A program made the translations under genes and the position numbers. A stretch of DNA of 6,223 nucleotides from Deltaproteobacteria bacterium (GTDB lineage: Bacteria; Myxococcota; B64-G9). Location of the stretch: contig JAUVAM010000259.1 of NCBI GenBank assembly GCA_030591745.1, forward strand, positions 1 through 6,223, written 5' to 3'. This document shows positions 1 to 5,202 of this stretch, piece after piece. The notes under the pieces were generated by a model. It worked only from the letters and a program-made list of their open reading frames with translations. It searched no databases and was not told the origin of the DNA. Every line of letters starts with the position of its first letter. The stretch's first letter is position 1.

Positions 1-1
1 C

Positions 2-2071
2 CTCAAGTTCAAGGTCATCAGCAAGCGCAAACCCCGGCGGCAGACTTTTCAGGACTCCACCAGGGTGTCGGAAGCGCCTGCCCAGGAAGAGGACCACACC
101 GAGGTGGTCACGGCACCGGTTGTGGATGAAGTTGAAGACGAAATTTACGACCACACGATGCGGGTGCAGGTTCCCGAGCCGGCCAGGGTCAGTGACAAGG
201 CCGACGAGCGACGGCAGGAGATCGCTGCTGCTTTGCGTGAAGAGTTGGGTTTCGAAACGGACACCCAGCGTATGGATGGTCTGGCCGATCAAATGGAAGA
301 TCGCAATCGCCACGACCCCGCGGATGATTTCGTCACGCATGTAGAACCACCGCCCGAGTATGATCGCGAACCCGAACCCATTCGCCTGGAAGAATCCCCG
401 ATGCCGCCTGTGTCTGAGATCGAGGAGGTATTCGAGGCACCCACCAGTCCGCGAAAACCACCTGTCGTGGTCTTCGAGCCCGAGCCTGAGCCCGTGCCGG
501 CCTTCATGCCCCCAGTGGAGACGTCACCGCCGTCTGAGCCTGTTTTTGAGCCCCCGGCCGATTGGGGTGCGGCACCTGAGCAGCCTTTGCCCTCGACCGG
601 AGGTGCGGCTCAGGATGTGGACTACGACGACGAAGAAGAGGAAGAAGCGGCCAATTTCGTTGAGCCCTTTTCCTTGCTCAATAATTTGATTCGCGAGAAT
701 TTCGCAGAGCCCCATGTGGCCACCGAAGCGCAACCCGTGGTGGAAGTCATCGCCTACACCAGCGGCAAAAGCGTCAGCAGCTACGAGCAGGTACCCCAGG
801 GCAAGAAGCATCGCATCGGCCCCACCAAGATGCCTTTGGTGACCTATAAGGGCAAAGGCTCTTGTCAGGTGATGTTCACGGATTCGTTTTCCGGTGGGGT
901 GATCGTCGGTGGGCAAACTTTGCCCTTGGATAACTTGAAGAAAGCAGAGAACCAGGCGGGGCGCCACAAAGGACAGCGGGTTTACGAATACAAGCTGATG
1001 AAAGGTGACTACGCCAACTTGATCCATGAAGGTGGTGGGTCCTTTGTGCGCTTTGTTCACCCGCCCAAGCTCCCCAAGGCCAAGGTTGAGTTTAGTGTGG
1101 ACAAGGGCAGCCTGAAGATCCTTGGGTCCACCTTCGCGGGGCACGTGCTGCTGTTGGTGATCATGGGTTTGTTCGCATCCCAGAAGCAGGCCGCGGCTGA
1201 CGTGGACCTGGATCGCTTCGCCAAGGTGGACATCAAAGAGCTCAACATGGAGAAACCGGAGGAGGAGGTCGAGATTCCCCTCGACCAACTCCCCAAGCCG
1301 GAAGAAGAGAAAGTCGAAGAGAAAAAAGAAGAAGAGAAGGTAGAAGAAAAGAAAGAAGAGAAGCCCAAGCCGACCAAGAAGCCCAAGCGCCACAAGCGCA
1401 GCAAGAAGAAAAAGGGTGGTGATGGCGGAAGCGGCGGCGGCGTGGGCATGATGGCGGCCCTGGGTAATCTTTCCCAGAAGAAAAACAGCGCCAACATCGT
1501 CGCGGCTGTGACCAATCTGGATGCGGTGCGCGTACCTGGGGGGCGTTCCCGCTACAAGGTCTCCGGTCTGGTGGCCAAGCTGCCGTCTTCGTCGGTGGTG
1601 ATGTCGAGCGGCAAGGGTGTGGGCGTCAAAGGCGGCGTGGAGATGCTGCGCGGCGGAAGAGGCCGTGGTGGTCGGGCCGGCATCGGTCCGGGTGGCCTGG
1701 GTGGTGGCAGTTCCGGCAAGCGTGGTGTGCGCGGTGTGGTCTTCAAGACCCGTAGAATCAAGCGCAAAGGACATGGTACTTTGAGCCGGGCAGCCATCGC
1801 CAAGGTTGTGCGCAAGCATCTGCGTCAGATTCAGGCTTGCTACGAGAAGAACCTGCTTTTGAATCCCAAGCTCAAGGGTAAGTTGATGATGGAGTGGGTC
1901 ATCTCCACATCGGGCTCTGTGAGCGTGGTCAAAGCCAAGGTGAACACCATGGCCACTCCAGCCGTGGCCATGTGCGTTCAAGCTCGGATTAAGCGTTGGA
2001 AGTTCCCTAAACCTAAGGGTGGCACCGTTGTCGTTACCTATCCATTCATCTTCAATGTCGTTGGCTTCTAG
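2..2071 (+). CDS. GltG/PglI/NfsG-like trans-envelope protein with AgmX/PglI (TonB-like) C-terminal domain; 5'-truncated by the window edge
   Basis: The frame is open from base 2, and the visible 689 residues begin LKFKVISKRK, which reads like the last beta-strand of an FHA domain. The GTG at 65 has no well-spaced Shine-Dalgarno sequence, so the true start is probably upstream. Visible order: acidic, proline-rich and probably disordered cytoplasmic linker (residues ~11-240, with FEPEPEPVP and DDEEEEE); a compact domain (~244-356) resembling the middle domain of AgmX/PglI-family proteins; one membrane helix (~373-394, around GHVLLLVIMGLF); a periplasmic Glu/Lys tract (~410-455) with a KPKRHKRSKKKK basic patch; Gly-rich linkers (~470-590); and the C-terminal domain (592-689), running from LSRAAIAKVVRKHL through CYEKN to RWKFPKPKGG and TYPF. 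Cys613 and Cys658 lie in that domain. Family knowledge: M. xanthus GltG, GltJ and NfsG link the AglRQS motor in the inner membrane to outer-membrane parts. A neighbouring barrel/TPR operon supports this role. GltG versus NfsG orthology is unresolved. Confidence 0.85.
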   Translation, partial: LKFKVISKRKPRRQTFQDSTRVSEAPAQEEDHTEVVTAPVVDEVEDEIYDHTMRVQVPEPARVSDKADERRQEIAAALREELGFETDTQRMDGLADQMEDRNRHDPADDFVTHVEPPPEYDREPEPIRLEESPMPPVSEIEEVFEAPTSPRKPPVVVFEPEPEPVPAFMPPVETSPPSEPVFEPPADWGAAPEQPLPSTGGAAQDVDYDDEEEEEAANFVEPFSLLNNLIRENFAEPHVATEAQPVVEVIAYTSGKSVSSYEQVPQGKKHRIGPTKMPLVTYKGKGSCQVMFTDSFSGGVIVGGQTLPLDNLKKAENQAGRHKGQRVYEYKLMKGDYANLIHEGGGSFVRFVHPPKLPKAKVEFSVDKGSLKILGSTFAGHVLLLVIMGLFASQKQAAADVDLDRFAKVDIKELNMEKPEEEVEIPLDQLPKPEEEKVEEKKEEEKVEEKKEEKPKPTKKPKRHKRSKKKKGGDGGSGGGVGMMAALGNLSQKKNSANIVAAVTNLDAVRVPGGRSRYKVSGLVAKLPSSSVVMSSGKGVGVKGGVEMLRGGRGRGGRAGIGPGGLGGGSSGKRGVRGVVFKTRRIKRKGHGTLSRAAIAKVVRKHLRQIQACYEKNLLLNPKLKGKLMMEWVISTSGSVSVVKAKVNTMATPAVAMCVQARIKRWKFPKPKGGTVVVTYPFIFNVVGF
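1301..1354 (+). repeat. Two tandem 27-bp units encoding EEEKVEEKK within the trans-envelope protein
   Basis: Bases 1301-1327 and 1328-1354 encode the same nine residues, EEEKVEEKK, twice in a row (visible residues 434-451). The DNA copies differ at several synonymous third positions, so this is a diverged duplication, not a fresh one. A further partial unit (EEK, then PKP) follows. The tract is almost all purine on the plus strand (1316-1340 and 1342-1363 are homopurine). It lies just after the membrane helix and probably forms a charged, extended or helical periplasmic rod, comparable to the Glu/Pro/Lys-rich spacer of TonB proteins. Confidence 0.8.
1775..2068 (+). other. AgmX/PglI-type TonB-like C-terminal domain (region within the first CDS)
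   Basis: Visible residues 592-689 form the recognisable domain of this family. An N-terminal helix (LSRAAIAKVVRKHLRQIQACYEK) leads to a strand (KLKGKLMMEWVI), a turn (STSGSVSVVKAKV), a second helix carrying Cys658 (AVAMCVQARIKRW) and a last strand (TVVVTYPFIFNVVGF). This is the helix-strand arrangement of TonB C-terminal domains. The two cysteines at 613 and 658 occupy positions that I recall as usually Cys in family members, and they could form a disulfide in the periplasm. The inferred role is contact with a periplasmic or outer-membrane partner, plausibly a product of the downstream genes. Confidence 0.8.
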
Positions 2072-2075
2072 CCAA

Positions 2076-2083
2076 GGGAGGGA
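2076..2083 (+). promoter_or_regulatory. Shine-Dalgarno site that fixes the start of barrel 1 at 2088
   Basis: GGGAGGGA sits 4 bases before the ATG at 2088, in the 16-nt gap after the stop codon of the upstream gene. The same frame is open back to an ATG at 2019, but that start lies inside the upstream gene. It would also place 23 polar residues ahead of what is otherwise a clean signal peptide. The 2088 start is therefore preferred. Confidence 0.8.
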
Positions 2084-2087
2084 CCGT

Positions 2088-2810
2088 ATGCGCCCTTCGC
2101 ATCTTCTCCGTCGGTGCATGTGCCCGACGCTGATGCTGCTTGTGTTGTTTGCCGGGGTCGTCACACCTGCTTACGCTGACGAGGACGGCCTGGATCAAGG
2201 CAAGGTCTTCGCTGTGCAGCCGCGACCCTATCAAATGAATCAAGAGTTCGCCTTGTCTTTTGGTTTCTTGCCCCTGGACGCCTTTTACAAGATGTTCTCG
2301 GTCAACGGCCACTATGTGGTTCACTTCAGCGACCTTTGGGCCTGGGAGGCCGTGCATCTGTCCTTTTCCAAGTATCTGGACGTGGACACAGGGCTGAAGG
2401 GCGAACTGGCCGATCGTTGGGACACCAGCCCCACGAATCCGGAAGAAGACCGCATCGACTTCATCTTGGACACCAATTTGATGATTAAACCCATGGTGGG
2501 CAAGGCGGCCTTGTTTGACAGCATGGTGATCCACAACGAAACCTACTTCCTCATTGGCGTGGGTGCGCTGAAGTTCGAGACGGCCTGGTATCCTGCCATC
2601 AATGTGGGCGTGGGCATTCGCATCTTCGTCATCGACACCATCTCGGTTCGCCTGGAGGTGCGAGAGTATCTCTCTCTTGAGGAGGGCGGAGTGGGGAGCA
2701 CGCTGCAGTTTGGTCTGGGCTTTTCATACAATGCCTTCGCAGAGGAGGCTCGGCCCGCTGTACGCACGCTGCGTGAGGCGGACGTGAAGGACCCAGGAGG
2801 TCGGCGATGA
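2088..2810 (+). CDS. Outer-membrane beta-barrel protein 1 (GltA/GltB, NfsA/NfsB-like; 'OMP_myx' type)
   Basis: This 240-residue protein has a Sec signal peptide: basic start with RR at 8-9, hydrophobic core LMLLVLFAGVV, likely cleavage after AYA at residue 30. The mature part consists of alternating hydrophobic/polar strands such as EFALSFGFLPLDAFYK, HYVVHFSDLWAWEAVHLSF, INVGVGIRIFV and TLQFGLGFSYNAF. The LPLDAFYK turn, the early LWAWE motif and the overall size are what I recall for small beta-barrels from Myxococcota. M. xanthus GltA, GltB and GltH (gliding) and NfsA and NfsB (spore coat) belong to this broad class and form the outer-membrane platform of their machines. Barrel sequence appears to end at Phe217; the last 23 residues are a charged, Arg-rich tail, and their codons also hold the next gene's ribosome site. 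The stop overlaps the next start in ATGA. Barrel prediction is strong; which Glt paralogue it matches is open. Confidence 0.82.
   Translation: MRPSHLLRRCMCPTLMLLVLFAGVVTPAYADEDGLDQGKVFAVQPRPYQMNQEFALSFGFLPLDAFYKMFSVNGHYVVHFSDLWAWEAVHLSFSKYLDVDTGLKGELADRWDTSPTNPEEDRIDFILDTNLMIKPMVGKAALFDSMVIHNETYFLIGVGALKFETAWYPAINVGVGIRIFVIDTISVRLEVREYLSLEEGGVGSTLQFGLGFSYNAFAEEARPAVRTLREADVKDPGGRR
2795..2800 (+). promoter_or_regulatory. Perfect Shine-Dalgarno (AGGAGG) of barrel 2, inside the end of barrel 1
   Basis: AGGAGG lies 6 bases before the ATG at 2807, within the final codons of barrel 1. Start and stop overlap as ATGA (2807-2810). This arrangement implies translational coupling, with ribosomes ending barrel 1 able to re-initiate on barrel 2. 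That would keep the two barrels at a fixed ratio, as expected for partners in one complex. Confidence 0.8.
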
Positions 2811-3490
2811 AAGGCATGAATCGCGCGTTGGCCGCAATGGTTCTGGCGGGTTTTTGTATGGCTGGCATGATCGGGCAGGCCGAGGGCGCAGAGCAACCTT
2901 TGTCCAGCCGGGATGGCCCCATCCAGAAACGACTCTACGCCATCGATCATGAGCTGAGCCTTGGCTGGTCCTATTTGCCCTTGGATTCTTATTACAAGGG
3001 TTATGGCGTGTCTTTGTCCTACACCATTCACTTGAACCACCTGTGGGCCATTGAACTCTTTCGCTTGGGGCTGACTTACAATCTGGATTCGGATCTGAAG
3101 ACCAAGCTCATTGAACAAATGCCGGACATTTCACCGGCTGAGTTTCCGGCGGTGGTCTTGATGGAGAACACCAACCTGCTTTTCAAGATGTTATATGGCA
3201 AACAGACATTTTTGAATCGACAGGTGTTGCACTATGAACTTTTTGCTTCGGGCGGGGTCACTTTCGCCTTTCGCAATCCCTTCAATGTTCATGAGCTTGA
3301 TATGGAGTATGCGCGCTTTGAGTTTGGCGTGAACCTGGGCGTGGGATTCCGCTTTTGGCTCAACCCGGACTGGTCTGTTCGGGTTGATATGCGGAATACC
3401 CTGTTGTTGTTGAGTTTCACCCAGGGTTTCGATGACTACCTGCCCAAGAACGCAGCAGAGATTGGCCTCTCGCTGTCGTACGCTTTGTAG
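2807..3490 (+). CDS. Outer-membrane beta-barrel protein 2, paralogue of barrel 1 (GltA/GltB, NfsA/NfsB-like)
   Basis: This 227-residue protein has a signal peptide (MKGMNRALAAMVLAGFCMAG) with likely cleavage after AEG at residue 27. Residues line up with barrel 1 along most of their length: ELSLGWSYLPLDSYYKGYGV matches the LPLDAFYK region, HLNHLWAIEL matches HFSDLWAWEA, NTNLLFKMLYGKQ matches NLMIKPMVGKA, and NLGVGFRFWL matches NVGVGIRIFV. The pair therefore arose by duplication and diverged widely. It ends directly on the final strand (EIGLSLSYAL) with no tail, unlike barrel 1, and the last residue is Leu where many outer-membrane proteins have Phe or Trp. Cys17 is not a lipobox cysteine, since Phe precedes it. 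Inferred role: second subunit of an outer-membrane platform contacted by the downstream periplasmic proteins. An alternative ATG at 2816 is less well placed relative to AGGAGG. Confidence 0.82.
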   Translation: MKGMNRALAAMVLAGFCMAGMIGQAEGAEQPLSSRDGPIQKRLYAIDHELSLGWSYLPLDSYYKGYGVSLSYTIHLNHLWAIELFRLGLTYNLDSDLKTKLIEQMPDISPAEFPAVVLMENTNLLFKMLYGKQTFLNRQVLHYELFASGGVTFAFRNPFNVHELDMEYARFEFGVNLGVGFRFWLNPDWSVRVDMRNTLLLLSFTQGFDDYLPKNAAEIGLSLSYAL

Positions 3491-3494
3491 GAGA
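3489..3494 (+). promoter_or_regulatory. Shine-Dalgarno of the GltC-like gene, fused with the stop codon of barrel 2
   Basis: The TAG stop of barrel 2 (3488-3490) runs into AGGAGA (3489-3494), followed 7 bases later by ATG at 3502. A ribosome terminating on barrel 2 thus sits on the next gene's binding site, which favours coupled translation. Confidence 0.7.
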
Positions 3495-3501
3495 AGAAAC
3501 C

Positions 3502-5178
3502 ATGTTCCGGTTCGACGGACGGTTTTGGCGGTTGTGCATCATGGCCATTTGGCTTCTTGGCGGCGCTGGACTAGCGCAAGCTCAGGGTGAGGACGACACG
3601 GAAGGTTCTGGGGGTGGTGAGGCGTCTCCGCCGGAAGGTGGCGCGACCAAACCCCCGCCCGCCCCCCCGCCTGAGGGCGGCGAGACCCCCCCCCCGCCCG
3701 CACCCCCGCCTGAGGGCGGCGAGACCACGCCTCCGCCGGCCGCTGGCGCGGAAGCGCTGAGCGAGGAAGAGATCAAAGAATTGGAGGGCGCCGTCGACGA
3801 GAAGGTGGCGGTGGGGCCTGAAGTGTTCGACGAAGGGGTTAAGAACTACTACGACGGCAACTATGTTCAGGCCTGCGCTCGGCTTTGGGACTACATGGCC
3901 GGTAACGAACCCGGGGCGGACAAGTTTGGCTATGCGGAGTTCTTCATTGCGCAGAGCTTAGAGAAGCTGGAGTTGAACCACGTGGCGGTAGAGTACTACT
4001 ACAATGTCGCCAAGAACCGCACCAAGCCCGAGTTGTTGCCCGATTCATTGGAAGCCCTGGAGCGCATCAGTCGCACCAAGCCTTTCGACAGGACCCTGGT
4101 CTTGCGGGATTTGGTTTACGACAGCACCTTCGGATACCTGCGGCCCGATCTCAGGGATTTCGTCGAGTATCACCAGGGTTTGCTGGACTACAAAAACGGA
4201 TTCATTCGCTGGGGACATCGGCACTTCAGCAGGCTGAACTTGGATAGCTACTACAGGTACAAGTCCAAGTACGTGAACGCGGTCTATGAACTGGTCAAGT
4301 ACAACCTGGACGGGGCACTGAAGCTTTTCGAAGAGATCTTGGCTTCGGACTTCCAGCAGGCGGACGTCATCAACAACGCCAGGCAGAGCGTTGCGCGCAT
4401 TCTCTTTGAGCAGAAGAAGTACAAAGAAGCCTACGACATGTATGAGACCATCGATGCGCCAATCGAGATGCAGGCCTCGGTATTTTTGGAGGAGGCTTGG
4501 GCTCAGTACTACATGAAGAATTATCAGCGCGCCATGGGCTTGTTGTACGCCCTGGAGGCACCCAGCTACTATCGATATTTTAATCCCGAGAAGTACATCC
4601 TCAAGGCGCTCATCTACAAGAACCTCTGCCACTACAACGTGGCCAAAGACGCCATCAGCGAATTCTTTCAGCAATATGGTGATGCCATTCGGGCGGTCTA
4701 CGATCGGGTGGACTTGGACAAGAATGAGGTTCTTTTGGATGCGGCCCTGCAGGACGCTGAGTTGGTGGAGATGAGCAAATTTCAGCGCCTGCTGGATACC
4801 GAGTTGGCAAACCTCGCCAACTTTGAGAGCGCCTGGGGTGACAACGGCTTGCTTGAACACTTGGATCGCATTTATGACCTGAAGATCCGGGAGATCAACC
4901 GGGATTTGAAGCAGCGCTTGGACTCGGTGGTTCGCAGGGTGGCCGAGCGACTGTTGCTGTTTGAAGAGCAGATGAACCTCTTGGAATATGAGGTCGGTTT
5001 GTCCATCTACAAGCGCATCAAGGGCGCGCCAACCATGAAGGAAGAGGAAAAGCAGGAAATCCCCTTCGCCGCAGCGCAGATTTATTACGAGTTTGACGGG
5101 GAGTTCTGGAACGATGAGCTGCATGACTTTCTCTTCTTCATCGAAGATCGCTGTTTCAGCGAGGAACGCTGGGAATAG
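3502..5178 (+). CDS. Periplasmic helical-repeat (TPR-like) protein, GltC/NfsC-like
   Basis: The protein is 558 residues. A signal peptide (core LCIMAIWLLGGAGLA) is probably cleaved after AQA at residue 27. A low-complexity Gly/Pro/Glu linker (28-85) follows, containing two copies of a 13-residue unit, PPPAPPPEGGETP/T. From about residue 106 the chain is helical and TPR-like, with recognisable hairpins at YYDGNYVQACARLWDYM (116-132), QKKYKEAYDMYE (304-315) and MKNYQRAMGLLYALEA (338-353). Long helices with coiled-coil character span ~427-500. The C-terminus carries an aromatic, acidic motif (FDGEFWNDEL, 531-540) and a single Cys551, which I recall from related myxobacterial TPR proteins. Family knowledge: GltC is a periplasmic factor that associates with GltA/GltB at the outer membrane, and nfsC follows nfsA-nfsB in M. 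xanthus. The gene's place directly after two barrels fits that. TPR scaffold is secure; the GltC assignment is by context and resemblance. Confidence 0.78.
   Translation: MFRFDGRFWRLCIMAIWLLGGAGLAQAQGEDDTEGSGGGEASPPEGGATKPPPAPPPEGGETPPPPAPPPEGGETTPPPAAGAEALSEEEIKELEGAVDEKVAVGPEVFDEGVKNYYDGNYVQACARLWDYMAGNEPGADKFGYAEFFIAQSLEKLELNHVAVEYYYNVAKNRTKPELLPDSLEALERISRTKPFDRTLVLRDLVYDSTFGYLRPDLRDFVEYHQGLLDYKNGFIRWGHRHFSRLNLDSYYRYKSKYVNAVYELVKYNLDGALKLFEEILASDFQQADVINNARQSVARILFEQKKYKEAYDMYETIDAPIEMQASVFLEEAWAQYYMKNYQRAMGLLYALEAPSYYRYFNPEKYILKALIYKNLCHYNVAKDAISEFFQQYGDAIRAVYDRVDLDKNEVLLDAALQDAELVEMSKFQRLLDTELANLANFESAWGDNGLLEHLDRIYDLKIREINRDLKQRLDSVVRRVAERLLLFEEQMNLLEYEVGLSIYKRIKGAPTMKEEEKQEIPFAAAQIYYEFDGEFWNDELHDFLFFIEDRCFSEERWE
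3652..3729 (+). repeat. Two tandem 39-bp units encoding a Pro-rich linker, containing a C10 run
   Basis: Units 3652-3690 and 3691-3729 each encode PPPAPPPEGGET plus one residue (Pro, then Thr). A partial third unit (PPPA) follows, and a degenerate relative (SPPEGGATK) precedes them. Within them are a run of ten cytosines at 3686-3695, crossing the unit boundary, and a run of seven at 3662-3668. Whole-unit gain or loss stays in frame; a change in a cytosine run does not. The encoded segment is a flexible linker between the signal peptide and the helical body. Confidence 0.85.
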
Positions 5179-5192
5179 GCGTTAGAGGCCTT

Positions 5193-5197
5193 GGGAG
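5193..5197 (+). promoter_or_regulatory. Shine-Dalgarno that sets the start of the GltD-like gene at 5203
   Basis: GGGAG lies 5 bases before the ATG at 5203, inside the 24-nt gap after the preceding gene. The gap shows no hairpin or T-run, so the gene continues the same transcript. The ATG opens directly into a signal peptide, which supports this start. Confidence 0.7.
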
Positions 5198-5202
5198 CGA
5201 CC

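Noticed and set aside
1322..1328. AAAAAAG as a -1 programmed frameshift site
   Set aside because: In the reading frame it is split AAA AAA G, not the A AAA AAG register needed for tandem -1 slippage, and the zero frame continues into a conserved C-terminal domain.
2019..2087. Upstream ATG at 2019 as the start of barrel 1
   Set aside because: It would overlap the upstream gene by 53 bases, lacks a good Shine-Dalgarno sequence and would bury the signal peptide behind 23 polar residues. The ATG at 2088 has GGGAGGGA and starts directly at the signal peptide.
524..2164. Minus-strand open frame of 546 codons opposite the first gene
   Set aside because: It lies antisense to a convincingly recognised protein and its translation is His/Leu/Gln-rich with no domain. 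It is best explained by codon bias of the plus-strand gene.
2807..2890. Lipoprotein signal in barrel 2 (Cys17)
   Set aside because: The residue before the cysteine is Phe, which does not fit a lipobox, and a normal cleavage site (AEG) follows. Cys13 of the GltD-like protein fails for the same reason (Leu before it).
4045..5124. Minus-strand open frame of 359 codons opposite the GltC-like gene
   Set aside because: It is fully inside a real gene and shows no recognisable motif. The plus-strand frame has a signal peptide, TPR-like hairpins and a ribosome site.
5179..5202. Terminator or promoter between the GltC-like and GltD-like genes
   Set aside because: The 24-base gap has no inverted repeat, T-run or -10/-35 pair, only a ribosome-binding site.
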